Assembly (NCBI RefSeq): GCF_042682745.1
Contig: NZ_JBHUIO010000005.1
Span: forward strand, 868,001-932,000
Length of the DNA: 64,000 bases
Direction of reading: 5' to 3'
Source: Tumebacillus_A lipolyticus
GTDB lineage: Bacteria; Bacillota; Bacilli; Tumebacillales; Tumebacillaceae
Positions 50,741 to 59,135 of the stretch are shown here, piece by piece. Within the stretch, counting starts at the first letter, position 1. Every line of letters begins with the position of its first letter. A program made the translations under genes and the position numbers. A model generated the notes under the pieces. The model was not told where the DNA came from. It did not search any database and saw only the letters and a program-made list of their open reading frames with translations.

Positions 50741-52243
50741 ATGCGACGACGCACACGTTTTCTGAAGCTGTACTCGGCGATGCTCACGCTGCTCGCCACC
50801 TTGATCGTGCTCGCCGTGGTGATGCGCCCCCAGGATGGCTGGCTCCCGCAGATCGCGCAGCAGTACACGCTCTACTTTGGCGAGCGGTCGCTCAACCTCC
50901 ATCCGCTCGCCCCGCCGACGCCGACCGAGCCGACCTATCGGATCAAAGCGACCTATGAGGAAGAGAGCGGCACGATCACCGGGGAGATGAGTCTGACCGT
51001 GCCCGCGCTTCGCTTGGACGGGCTTCCGCTCTACCTCTATGTTCCGATGCAAATTCGCGATGTCAAATTGAACGGACAGGATGTTGCTGTCGAGATGACC
51101 GAGCAGGAGCTTTGGATCAAAGCTGCCAAAAGTGAATCGCCACAGACGGTGACGCTTTCGTTTGTGACCAAGCTGCCGCAATCGCCCGCCCGCACCGGCA
51201 CGTGGCAAGGGGTGGCGACCGTCTCCTACTGGTACCCGATCGTCGGCGTGGAGCGCGACGGGGAGTGGATGCACCGCCCCGATTCGCTCGGCTTTGGCGA
51301 TCCCTATCTGATGGATCTGGGCAACTATCAGGTCGAATGGCAAAGCACTGCTGCGAGCAGATGGTACTCCTCTGGCGTACTGGTCGAAGAGAAGAAGTTG
51401 GAGAACGGCAAGAAGCTGATGAAATATACGGCTGAGAAGGTGCGCAATTTTGCCCTGGTCGGCGGCGCTGGCTTCCATGAGACATCCTACAAGACGGAAA
51501 AAGGGATGAAGGTGACCGTCGCGACGGTGGCGGAGAGCGACCTGCCGCGGACGCTCGCGCTCACCCGCTCCGCTGTCCAGACCTATTCGGAGAAGATCGG
51601 CACCAACCCCTACCCGACGCTCAGCGTGCTGGAGCTCCCCAAGGGGACGATCTACGCCCATGAGCTGCCCAACCTCGCCCTGTTTGCCCAGGATCTGTGG
51701 AGCTATGACGATCCTGAGCATTGGGTGGTGCACGAGATCGCCCACGCGTGGTTCTATAACGCGGTCGGCAACTATGAGGTGGAGACTCCGTGGCTTGACG
51801 AGGGGCTGGCCGACTATGCCGCCTTGCTCGACAAAGAGCGGCGCGTCGGGGTGTCCGCCTATCAGGAACACATTCAGGATGCGTGGTCGCGATTCGCTCA
51901 AAACTACACGTACTCCCCCTATCGCTTCGGCACATCCAACCGGGTGAAGACGGGCAAGTCTGCTGTGCCGTACGGAACGTATCACACCTCACAGGCGCAT
52001 TACTACTACACCTACCAGCGCCTCGTGCTGATGTATCACGACCTGCGGCGTCAGATGGGAGACGATCGCTTCTTCAAGTTCCTGCAACAGTATTACCTGA
52101 AGAACGCGGGCACCACGGCGACGCGAGCCGATCTGGAGCAAGCGCTGGCCGACATCGACCCGCAGGCGGTCGAGCTGTTGAAGCTGTGGCTGGACACGCC
52201 AAACGACGAGCTGATCCCGCAGGTGTCGGGCAGGTTTTCCTAG
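50741..52243 (+). CDS. Membrane-anchored M1-family-like metallopeptidase
   Basis: 500 residues. A single N-terminal membrane anchor (about 12-28) precedes an extracellular beta-rich domain and a gluzincin core: HEIAHAW with the downstream zinc ligand in WLDEGLADYAALL. The substrate strand usually carrying GAMEN reads YAHELPN here, so exopeptidase specificity is uncertain. The C-terminal helical part is short compared with full aminopeptidase N. The start at 50741 follows AAAGGAGG; an earlier in-frame ATG is unsupported. It is divergent from glpX, with an ankyrin gene 83 bp downstream. Confidence 0.85.
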   Translation: MRRRTRFLKLYSAMLTLLATLIVLAVVMRPQDGWLPQIAQQYTLYFGERSLNLHPLAPPTPTEPTYRIKATYEEESGTITGEMSLTVPALRLDGLPLYLYVPMQIRDVKLNGQDVAVEMTEQELWIKAAKSESPQTVTLSFVTKLPQSPARTGTWQGVATVSYWYPIVGVERDGEWMHRPDSLGFGDPYLMDLGNYQVEWQSTAASRWYSSGVLVEEKKLENGKKLMKYTAEKVRNFALVGGAGFHETSYKTEKGMKVTVATVAESDLPRTLALTRSAVQTYSEKIGTNPYPTLSVLELPKGTIYAHELPNLALFAQDLWSYDDPEHWVVHEIAHAWFYNAVGNYEVETPWLDEGLADYAALLDKERRVGVSAYQEHIQDAWSRFAQNYTYSPYRFGTSNRVKTGKSAVPYGTYHTSQAHYYYTYQRLVLMYHDLRRQMGDDRFFKFLQQYYLKNAGTTATRADLEQALADIDPQAVELLKLWLDTPNDELIPQVSGRFS

Positions 52244-52325
52244 CGGGCGCGTCGAACTTGCGATCAGGATCTATTTTCCAATTCCTTGCCATCCACCACA
52301 CCTTTTCTCTGGGGAGGACACTTCT

Positions 52326-52973
52326 TTGAACACACAAGCTTTTTTACAAGCGAGCGCTGCGGGCGATCTCGATGCTTTGCAGCAACTGCTGGCAGCCGAG
52401 CCTGCGCTGCTAGAGGTGCGCGTTGCGACTGGGCAGTCGCCCGTCTTGGCCGCCATCTATCATGGCAAACCACAGGTGGTCGCCTATCTGCTGGAACAGG
52501 GGATCGAGCTCGACGTGTTCGAAGCGTCAGCAGTCGGTAAGCTGGAACGGGTGCAGGAGCTCGTCGCAAGCGATTTGCAACTGGCGTCCGCCTTTGGCAG
52601 CGACGGCTTCACCCCGCTCGGGCTGGCCGCTTTTCTCGGCCATCACGCGGTCGTCGCCTATCTGCTGGAACAGGGTGCCGATGCGAATGTCGCCTCGAAA
52701 AATGCATTTCGCGTCATGCCACTCCACTCGGCGGTCGCCAACCGTCACCTCGCGATCGCTAAGCTGCTGCTCGCCCGCGGGGCGGAGGTGAACGCCAAGC
52801 AGGAAGGTGGCTTTACACCGCTCCACGAAGCGGCGCTGCAAGGCAACGTCGAGATGATCCAGCTCTTGCTCGCCCACGGGGCCGACGTGACCGCGCAGAA
52901 AGAGGATGGCGAAACGCCGCTCGATACGGCGAAGAGCAAACAGCAGGAGCACGTTTTGCACCTGCTCGGTTGA
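52326..52973 (+). CDS. Ankyrin-repeat protein
   Basis: 215 residues made almost wholly of about six ankyrin repeats, for example GFTPLHEAALQGNVEMIQLL and LAHGADVTAQKEDGETPLD. No signal peptide or other domain is seen, so it is probably a cytoplasmic binding scaffold with unknown partner. The start is a TTG behind GGGGAGGA. It is followed by two hairpins. Confidence 0.85.
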   Translation: MNTQAFLQASAAGDLDALQQLLAAEPALLEVRVATGQSPVLAAIYHGKPQVVAYLLEQGIELDVFEASAVGKLERVQELVASDLQLASAFGSDGFTPLGLAAFLGHHAVVAYLLEQGADANVASKNAFRVMPLHSAVANRHLAIAKLLLARGAEVNAKQEGGFTPLHEAALQGNVEMIQLLLAHGADVTAQKEDGETPLDTAKSKQQEHVLHLLG

Positions 52974-53035
52974 TCGTGGCAGATTGTCACGGCGATGATC
53001 GAACAGGTTGCATCAAGTGAACATGCAGGCATAGA

Positions 53036-53070
53036 AAAGGGGCACTCAGGCCGATCCTGAGTGCCCCTTT
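53036..53070. terminator. Terminator between the ankyrin gene and dapL (first hairpin)
   Basis: Stem AAAGGGGCACTCAGG/CCTGAGTGCCCCTTT; T-rich on both sides (TTTGTTC plus, TTTTCT minus). Confidence 0.78.
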
Positions 53071-53130
53071 GTTCGATATTCTCCTTCTGCACATCGATCA
53101 GCATCCAATGTGCGAAATAGCATCCAATAC

Positions 53131-53163
53131 GAAGGGACTGAGCGATTCGCTCAGTCCCTTTCA
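53131..53163. terminator. Second hairpin between the convergent genes
   Basis: Perfect stem AAGGGACTGAGCGA/TCGCTCAGTCCCTT, 34 bp from the dapL stop; weaker T-tracts. Confidence 0.6.
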
Positions 53164-53196
53164 TACTGCATGGAGAGAAAATCTACCGCCTCTCCC

Positions 53197-54321
53197 CTAC
53201 GCCTGTTTTGATTTCCACGTCAGGTAGTCGGCCATCAGTTCGACCGCCACCTCGATCGCCGTTTCGCTCGGCTCGATCTTGGCATGGTGCAGCCCGTACG
53301 AAGTCTCTGCGCCGAGCCAGAACAGGAAGCCGGGAATCTCTTCGAGGAAGTAACCGAAGTCCTCACCTGTCATCGCCGGCGGACACTCGATCAGCTCGAC
53401 CTTGCCCGCCTCGCGCACCCAGCGCATAAACTCGACGGTCAACTGCTCATCGTTGAACACTTGGCAGTAGTTCGACCCATAGTCGATCTTCGCCTGACAT
53501 TCGAACCCTGCCTCGATCCCCTTTACCAGCGCTTCGATGCGCGACTTGACCTTTTGCATCGAGTCGAGCGACATCGTGCGGATCGTGCCTTCCAGCCTTG
53601 CCGTCTCCGCAATGATGTTCTGGCGCGTGCCGCCGGCGATGCAGCCGATCGTCACCACTGCCGAATCGAGCGGATCGACGTTCCGCGCGACGACGCTCTG
53701 CAGCTGGGTCGTCAGATGCGCTGCCGCCACCACCATGTCGTTGGCGGTGTGCGGGAACGCCGCGTGCCCCCCTTTGCCCTTCAGGTCGATAAACAGCTCC
53801 GACGTGTTGGCAAACAGGATGCCCGGACGCAGCGCGATCGTCCCCACCGGGTATTCGGGCGCGATGTGCAGCGCGAAGATCAGGTCTGGCTTCCACGCTT
53901 GCAACTCCTCGCTGGCCAACATCGGCTCGGCACCGCCCGGCCCCTCTTCGGCCGGCTGAAAGATGAAGATCAGATCGTCCTCGATCACCTGCTCGACAAA
54001 ATGGGTCAGCAGGCCGAGCCCGATCGTCATGTGCACATCGTGCCCGCAAGCATGCATGTAACCCTCATGCTGAGAGCGGAACGGGTACGACGTTTCCTCC
54101 TCGATCGGCAGACCATCCATGTCCGCCCGGTAGCCGATGCGACGCTTCGGGTTGCTGCCTTTCACCTTGACCAAGATCCCGGTGCGCCAGGTGCGAATCT
54201 CCAAGCGATCCGCCGGCAACTTGCTCAGCTGATCGAGCAGAAACGCCTGTGTCTTGAACTCGTGAAAGCCCGGCTCTGGAATCTGATGCAGCGCTCTGCG
54301 GATGTCGACCAAGCGGCTCAT
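53197..54321 (-). CDS. dapL: N-acetyldiaminopimelate deacetylase
   Basis: M20-family metal amidohydrolase (374 residues) that removes the acetyl group in the acetylase branch of lysine/diaminopimelate synthesis (YkuR type). Metal-binding motifs are MHACGHDVHM (about 89-98), FQPAEEGPGGAEPM (about 120-133) and HIAPEYPVG. TGEDFGYFLEEIPGFLFWLG near the C-terminus is typical. It overlaps dapH by one base, which makes this assignment preferable to other M20 peptidases. Confidence 0.93.
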   Translation of the reverse strand: MSRLVDIRRALHQIPEPGFHEFKTQAFLLDQLSKLPADRLEIRTWRTGILVKVKGSNPKRRIGYRADMDGLPIEEETSYPFRSQHEGYMHACGHDVHMTIGLGLLTHFVEQVIEDDLIFIFQPAEEGPGGAEPMLASEELQAWKPDLIFALHIAPEYPVGTIALRPGILFANTSELFIDLKGKGGHAAFPHTANDMVVAAAHLTTQLQSVVARNVDPLDSAVVTIGCIAGGTRQNIIAETARLEGTIRTMSLDSMQKVKSRIEALVKGIEAGFECQAKIDYGSNYCQVFNDEQLTVEFMRWVREAGKVELIECPPAMTGEDFGYFLEEIPGFLFWLGAETSYGLHHAKIEPSETAIEVAVELMADYLTWKSKQA

Positions 54322-55031
54322 TACAGTTGGCGCAGCTCCTGCATGATCTCCGTTTTCGACTTGGTCTTCGCATCGATCTCCTTGATGATGCGCGCAGGTG
54401 CGCCCGCGACGACCACGCCTTCCGGAACGTCCTTGGTCACGATCGCGCCCGCCGCGACGACCGCTCCTTTGCCGACGCGCACGCCTTCCAAGATGACCGC
54501 GTTCGCCCCGACCACAACATCATCTTCGATGACGACTGGCGTTGCGGACGGCGGCTCGATCACGCCTGCGACCACAGTGCCCGCCCCGATGTGGCAGTTC
54601 TTGCCGATCGTGCCACGACCGCCGACGACGACGTTCATGTCGATCATCGTGCCTTCGCCGATCACAGCGCCGATGTTGATCGAAGCGCCCATCATGATCA
54701 CCGCGTTGTCACCGATCGTCACCTGATCGCGAATCACCGCACCTGGCTCGATGCGCGCTTTGATGTTCTTCATATCGAGCAGCGGAATCGCCGAGTTGCG
54801 ACGGTCGTTTTCCACCACGTAGTCTTCAATCTTGTCCCCGTTTGCAGCGAGCACCGGTTCGACATCTTTCCAATCGCCAAAGATCACGCCGACGTTGCCC
54901 GTCAGAAACGTTTTGATGTTCGCGCCAAAGTCGATGGCGTCAAGCTGGCCTTTAAGATGTACTTTGACCGGAGTTTTCTTTTCGCTCTTCCCAATAAACT
55001 CGATAATCTGTTTCGCATCCATCATTTCCAT
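54321..55031 (-). CDS. dapH: Tetrahydrodipicolinate N-acetyltransferase
   Basis: Acetylates tetrahydrodipicolinate with acetyl-CoA (YkuQ family; 236-237 residues). N-terminal domain QIIEFIGKSEKKTPVKVHLK, then hexapeptide repeats of the left-handed beta helix from about 90 to 205 (MMGASINIGAVIGEGTMIDM, VVGGRGTIGKNCHIGAGTVV). Start chosen at 55031 behind AAAGGGG; an ATG 3 codons later is equally possible. Confidence 0.94.
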   Translation of the reverse strand: MEMMDAKQIIEFIGKSEKKTPVKVHLKGQLDAIDFGANIKTFLTGNVGVIFGDWKDVEPVLAANGDKIEDYVVENDRRNSAIPLLDMKNIKARIEPGAVIRDQVTIGDNAVIMMGASINIGAVIGEGTMIDMNVVVGGRGTIGKNCHIGAGTVVAGVIEPPSATPVVIEDDVVVGANAVILEGVRVGKGAVVAAGAIVTKDVPEGVVVAGAPARIIKEIDAKTKSKTEIMQELRQL

Positions 55032-55081
55032 CAAAACCAGTCCCCTTTCCTGCATTACCAATTATCATAGCGCACAGCTTG

Positions 55082-55108
55082 AAAAAAAGCACCCGGTTAC
55101 AGGTGCTT
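55082..55108 (-). terminator. Terminator of the spo0F-fba-tal cluster
   Basis: Stem AAGCACC/GGGTGCTT followed by TTTTTTTC on the minus strand, at the end of tal. Confidence 0.85.
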
Positions 55109-55751
55109 ATTTCTTCGCTTGATTCCAGTCGGCCAAAAAGCGTTCGATGCCTTGGTCGGTCAGCGGATGCTTGACGAGCGACTCCAACACTTTGAGCGGC
55201 AGGGTGCCGATATGAGCGCCTGCCAGCGCCGCCTGATGAACGTGCATCGGGTGGCGAATCGACGCGGCGATGATCTCCGTGTCGATGCTGTGGATCGCAA
55301 AGATCTCCGCGATGTCGCGGATCAGCCCGATCCCCTCCACCGAGATGTCATCCAAGCGCCCTAAAAATGGCGAGACGAACGTGGCGCCCGCACGGGCGGC
55401 GAGCAGCGCTTGGTTGGCCGAGAAGATCAGCGTGACGTTCGTCTTGATCCCCTGCTTGTGAAAGGCGTGTACCGCCTTCAGCCCTTCTAATGTCATCGGG
55501 ACTTTGATCACGATGTTTTTGTGGAGTTTGGCCAGCTTCTCGCCCTCCTCCACCATCCCTTTCGCGTCGAGCGAAATCACCTCTGCGGAGATCGGGCCGT
55601 CGACGATCTGGACGATCTCTTGAAGCATCTCCAGAAAGTCGCCGCCCTCTTTCGCCACCAGTGACGGGTTGGTGGTGACTCCGGCGATCACGCCGAGCTC
55701 TGCTGCACTTTTGATCTCCGCTACATTTGCCGTGTCAAGAAAAAATTTCAA
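55107..55751 (-). CDS. tal: Transaldolase (short, FSA-type family)
   Basis: 214 residues, the compact TAL subfamily of the pentose phosphate pathway (YwjH in B. subtilis). The Schiff-base lysine lies in KNIVIKVPMTLEGLKAV (about residue 83); other landmarks are MKFFLDTANVAEI at the start, GVTTNPSLVAKEGG and FVSPFLGRLDDIS. It lies 25 bp after fba. Confidence 0.95.
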   Translation of the reverse strand: MKFFLDTANVAEIKSAAELGVIAGVTTNPSLVAKEGGDFLEMLQEIVQIVDGPISAEVISLDAKGMVEEGEKLAKLHKNIVIKVPMTLEGLKAVHAFHKQGIKTNVTLIFSANQALLAARAGATFVSPFLGRLDDISVEGIGLIRDIAEIFAIHSIDTEIIAASIRHPMHVHQAALAGAHIGTLPLKVLESLVKHPLTDQGIERFLADWNQAKK

Positions 55752-55776
55752 AGCGCTTCCTCCTTTGAAAGACAGC

Positions 55777-56634
55777 TTACGCGCGGCCGGACGAACCGAA
55801 CAGGCGCATCTTTTGCTTCACCGTCTCCTTGATCGCTTCACGAGCAGGCTTCAAATATTTGCGCGGGTCGTACGCGTTCGCATCGTTGCCCAGCACTTCG
55901 CGGATCACCTTCGTCATCGCGATCTGGTTCTCCGTGTTCACGTTGATCTTCGCCACGCCGAGCGAGATCGCTTTCCTGATATCTTCATCCGGAATCCCAG
56001 AGCCGCCGTGCAGGACGAGCGGAGTGGTCGGCAACAGGTCGCGAATCTCTTGCAGGCGACCAAATGCCAGCTCCGGCTTGCCTTTGTAGGGGCCGTGCGC
56101 CGAACCGATCGCAGGCGCCAGCGCATCGATGCCCGACTCTTCGACCAGGCGCTTCGCTTCCGCCGGAATCGCCAGCGTCGCATCGCGCTCATCGACCGTC
56201 AGATCATCTTCGGTGCCGCCGATGCGGCCGAGCTCACCTTCCACCTCGATGCCGACCGCATGGCACAGGTCGACGATCTCGCGGGAGAGGCGAATGTTCT
56301 CTTCCAGCGGGTAGTGAGACGCATCGATCATGATCGAGGAGAAGCCAGCCTTGATGCACTTCATCACCAGGTCGCGGTTCGGACCGTGGTCGAGGTGCAG
56401 GATGACCGGAACTTTTGCCGATTCCATCGCGACGCGCGCCATCGCGACGGTGTATTCCAGCCCCATGTACTTGATCGCGCCTTCCGACACGCCGAAGATG
56501 ACCGGCGATTTTTCCTCGTTGGCAGCTTCGATGATCGCTTGGGTGAACTCCAAGTTGTTCATGTTGAATTGACCGACCGCATACCCGTTTTTGTAGCCGT
56601 CGAGCAATACTTCTTTAAAAGATGCAAATGCCAT
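55777..56634 (-). CDS. fba: Fructose-bisphosphate aldolase class II
   Basis: Zinc-dependent glycolytic aldolase (285 residues). Landmarks: HLDHGPNRDLVMKCI (zinc histidine), SIMIDASHYPLEENI, ELGRIGGTEDD, ALAPAIGSAHGPYKGKPELA and LVLHGGSGIPDEDIRKAIS. It follows the kce-kal pair and precedes tal. Confidence 0.97.
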   Translation of the reverse strand: MAFASFKEVLLDGYKNGYAVGQFNMNNLEFTQAIIEAANEEKSPVIFGVSEGAIKYMGLEYTVAMARVAMESAKVPVILHLDHGPNRDLVMKCIKAGFSSIMIDASHYPLEENIRLSREIVDLCHAVGIEVEGELGRIGGTEDDLTVDERDATLAIPAEAKRLVEESGIDALAPAIGSAHGPYKGKPELAFGRLQEIRDLLPTTPLVLHGGSGIPDEDIRKAISLGVAKINVNTENQIAMTKVIREVLGNDANAYDPRKYLKPAREAIKETVKQKMRLFGSSGRA

Positions 56635-56697
56635 TATGTACCCTCCGTCCTCGAATCGAAATCCAATCTGGTTCTATCCATTACTCATGATACCAAA

Positions 56698-57513
56698 TTA
56701 CAGAGGGAGTCCCAACATTTTTCTTGCCTCGTCAGGAGTTGCTACCTCGCGTCCCAACTCTTTGGCAAGGCGAACGACGCGCTCGACAAACTGAGCGTTG
56801 CTCTCCGCCAGCACGCCTTTCTCATAGTAAATATTATCTTCGAACCCGACTCGAACATGACCCCCGAGCAAGATCGCCATCGTGGAGAGCGGCAGTTGCG
56901 AGCGCCCCACGCCTGCGACCGACCAGCTGGCTCCGTCTGGCAGCTGCTTGATCAGATGCATCAGGTTTTCAGGCGTGCCGGGGATCGCGCCGGGCACTCC
57001 CATCACAAAGTCGAAGTGCAGAGGCTCGCTGACCAGTCCTTTTTTCAAAAGCCGCAGCGCATTCGTTATCATGCCCACTTCGAAAACTTCAAATTCGGGG
57101 CGCACGCCATGCTCCTGCATGACCTGCGCAAAGCGCTCAATATCCTTCGGCGTGTTCATGAACACATCGTCGCCAAAGTTGACGGTGCCGACCGTCAGCG
57201 TCGCCATCTCCGGCTTCAAGGTGACCGGCTGCAAGCGCTCTTCTGGCGTCATGCCGACAGCGCCGCCGGTGGAGACCTGGACGATAACCGGACATTTTGC
57301 TGCCACCTTCTCGATGATCTGGCGGTAGATCTCCTTGTCCTGCGTCGGCGTGCCGTCGCTCTCCCGCGCATGGACGTGAACGATCGAAGCGCCCGCCTGC
57401 CAGCAGCGGTAGGCGCTCTCGGCGATCTCATCAGGCGTGATCGGCAGGTAGGGCGTGTGCTCCCGCGTGACTTCCGCCCCTGTCAGCGCACAGGTGATGA
57501 TCAATTTCTGCAT
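56698..57513 (-). CDS. kce: Beta-keto acid cleavage enzyme (3-keto-5-aminohexanoate cleavage type)
   Basis: 271-residue BKACE (DUF849) TIM-barrel enzyme that cleaves a beta-keto acid with acetyl-CoA. Zinc-binding HVHAR is near residue 46, STGGAVGMTPEERL near 82, and the C-terminal GGHVRVGFEDNIYYEKGVL carries the substrate-reading loop. Direct pairing with a 3-aminobutyryl-CoA ammonia-lyase supports the lysine-fermentation activity (3-keto-5-aminohexanoate plus acetyl-CoA). The other kam/kdd genes are not in the window. Confidence 0.87.
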   Translation of the reverse strand: MQKLIITCALTGAEVTREHTPYLPITPDEIAESAYRCWQAGASIVHVHARESDGTPTQDKEIYRQIIEKVAAKCPVIVQVSTGGAVGMTPEERLQPVTLKPEMATLTVGTVNFGDDVFMNTPKDIERFAQVMQEHGVRPEFEVFEVGMITNALRLLKKGLVSEPLHFDFVMGVPGAIPGTPENLMHLIKQLPDGASWSVAGVGRSQLPLSTMAILLGGHVRVGFEDNIYYEKGVLAESNAQFVERVVRLAKELGREVATPDEARKMLGLPL

Positions 57514-57532
57514 AGCGAACTGCCCCCTTCCT

Positions 57533-57937
57533 CTACTCGCTCTTCGCGGTCAACCGCTGCTTGTCTTTCGGCGTGACACAGGTGCCGCGCGCATAGCAGA
57601 CGAGGATCGGCTCAGCCAGCACGTCGGCTGCCGAAGGGTTGGCCGGGTCGATGTTGCCTTGGATCACCTTATAGGCGTGAAATTCCATCTGACGCGACGT
57701 GTTGCCGATCTTGGTGATCTTGCCGTGCGCCTCAATATAATCACCTGCGAAGACAGGCGCTTTAAACTCCACACAATCATAGGCGACAAACAGCCCTTCA
57801 TCCCCATCCAAGCGAATCAACAGCTCGGTGGCAACATCGCCAAATAGACCGAGCATTCGCGCTCCATCGACAAGATCACCTCCGTAGTGAGCGTCATGTG
57901 CGCTCATGCGCAGGCGAATCATAGATGTGTGTTCCAT
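57533..57937 (-). CDS. kal: 3-aminobutyryl-CoA ammonia-lyase (hotdog fold)
   Basis: 134 residues. The conserved MSAHDAHYGGDLVDGARML (about 11-29) and DGDEGLFVAYDCVEFKAPVF, followed by GDYIEAHGKITKIGNTSRQM, match the Kal family of the lysine fermentation pathway, which removes ammonia from 3-aminobutyryl-CoA to give crotonyl-CoA. It begins 5 bp after spo0F and ends 19 bp before kce, so it is transcribed with both. Confidence 0.88.
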   Translation of the reverse strand: MEHTSMIRLRMSAHDAHYGGDLVDGARMLGLFGDVATELLIRLDGDEGLFVAYDCVEFKAPVFAGDYIEAHGKITKIGNTSRQMEFHAYKVIQGNIDPANPSAADVLAEPILVCYARGTCVTPKDKQRLTAKSE

Positions 57938-57942
57938 CTTGC

Positions 57943-58323
57943 TTATTCCCCTCTCTCCATCAACTGCTGGTTGACCGCTTCTCGCAATTCATCGATGTCG
58001 AACGGTTTGGTGAAATGAGTGAGCGCACCAAGCACGGTCGCTTCTTTGATCAGATCGAGCTCTCCGTAGGCGGTCATCATGATCACTTTCGTATCAGGTT
58101 CGATGTTGCGGATATGTCGAAGAATCTCAAGACCGTCCATGCCCGGGATTTTCATGTCGAGCAATACGAGGTCAGGCTGCTCCTCCTTGACGATCTGCAA
58201 AGCGGTCATGCCGTTTGGCGCTTGAAAAATCGAATAGCCTTCTTTGTCCAATACTTCATGCAATAGTACGCGAATCCCATACTGATCATCGACGATCAAT
58301 ACTTTTTTATCCTTGCTGCCCAT
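57943..58323 (-). CDS. spo0F: Sporulation phosphorelay response regulator Spo0F
   Basis: 126-residue single receiver domain that passes phosphate from sensor kinases to Spo0B. Acid pocket D12 D13, phospho-acceptor D56 (LVLLDMKIPGMDG), T84 (IMMTAYGELD) and K106 (THFTKPFD); the sequence is close to B. subtilis Spo0F, including VDDQYGIR and LGALTHF. The operon position before fba is also conserved. Tandem 0A boxes lie upstream. Confidence 0.97.
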   Translation of the reverse strand: MGSKDKKVLIVDDQYGIRVLLHEVLDKEGYSIFQAPNGMTALQIVKEEQPDLVLLDMKIPGMDGLEILRHIRNIEPDTKVIMMTAYGELDLIKEATVLGALTHFTKPFDIDELREAVNQQLMERGE

Positions 58324-58427
58324 CGAGTGAGTCCCCTCTCTTCAAATCGTTTCCATGTCAGTTTGATTTCGATTCCCGCATTGAAAATCCTTTTCTTCAT
58401 TCACTAATAAATGGCTGTTCGTTTAAT

Positions 58428-58444
58428 TTCGACTTTATTCGACA
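58428..58444 (-). promoter_or_regulatory. Tandem 0A boxes upstream of spo0F
   Basis: TGTCGAA (58438-58444) and AGTCGAA (58428-58434) in the same orientation with a 10-bp period on the minus strand, about 110 bp before the spo0F start. TGTCGAA is the Spo0A-binding core, and spo0F is a Spo0A target in B. subtilis. Confidence 0.55.
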
Positions 58445-58592
58445 GAAAAATTTTTACAACATTCTGCAAGTTCTGCGCCTTTCGAATGATATGGCGAAAA
58501 AGGGAAATTCAGACCGGGCTTGAGAAATAGATAATCACTGACAGACAGCTTGTTGAAGGTCGCTTGTACCTTTTCCACTTTCTTTCATTATG

Positions 58593-58622
58593 AGAAAACC
58601 CTTGCCAGTTCGCAAGGGTTTT
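58593..58622 (-). terminator. Terminator of the nad-coaX-def operon
   Basis: Stem AAAACCCTTGC/GCAAGGGTTTT followed by CTCAT on the minus strand, just after def. Confidence 0.82.
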
Positions 58623-58634
58623 GTGCGCTAACGA

Positions 58635-59120
58635 TTATGCTTCTTCCGTCTCTGTTTCCTCGATCGGGTAGGTTTCGATCGCCTTGTCGGTGTACAAGAT
58701 GCCATCGAGATGGTCGATCTCGTGTTGGAAGACGCGAGCGAAATATCCTTCCGGCTTCATCTCATACGCCTTGCCATCGCGGGATTGGAAGCGCAGGGTG
58801 AGCTTTTCATAGCGCTCCACGTTGCCGCGCAAGCCGGGGATGGACAAGCAGCCTTCCACATCGACCACCGAACCTGACTTCTCCACGATCTCCGGGTTGA
58901 TCATCTCGATCAAGCCGCCAAACTCATCGCCGTAATCGACCACGATCACGCGCAGGGAGATTCCGACTTGTGGGGCGGCCAACCCGATCCCGTTGTAGTC
59001 ATACATCGTATCTGCCATATCGTCGAGCAATGTGAGGATCTCTTGGTCGATCTTGGTGACCGGCGCTGCGATCTGACGCAACACCGGATGCGGGTCGAGC
59101 ACAACAGGTCTAACTGCCAC
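58635..59120 (-). CDS. def: Peptide deformylase
   Basis: Removes the formyl group from nascent proteins (161 residues). The three motifs are GIGLAAPQVGI (about 43-53), EGCLSIPGL (about 87-95, metal cysteine) and QHEIDHLDGIL (about 131-141, metal histidines). The start is a GTG with GGGAGGG upstream. Confidence 0.97.
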   Translation of the reverse strand: MAVRPVVLDPHPVLRQIAAPVTKIDQEILTLLDDMADTMYDYNGIGLAAPQVGISLRVIVVDYGDEFGGLIEMINPEIVEKSGSVVDVEGCLSIPGLRGNVERYEKLTLRFQSRDGKAYEMKPEGYFARVFQHEIDHLDGILYTDKAIETYPIEETETEEA

Positions 59121-59135
59121 TTTCTTTCCCTCCCT

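Larger units (their letters stand above)
58324..58634. other. Intergenic region between def and spo0F
   Basis: 311 bp with no gene. It contains the tandem 0A boxes upstream of spo0F (58428-58444), AT-rich sequence that should hold the spo0F promoter (no clear sigma-H or sigma-A match found by eye), and the def terminator at 58593-58622. Confidence 0.65.

Noticed and set aside
58324..58500. Sigma-H promoter for spo0F
   Set aside because: AGGATTT and GGGAAT motifs exist but are only about 7 bp apart, too close for a sigma-H promoter.
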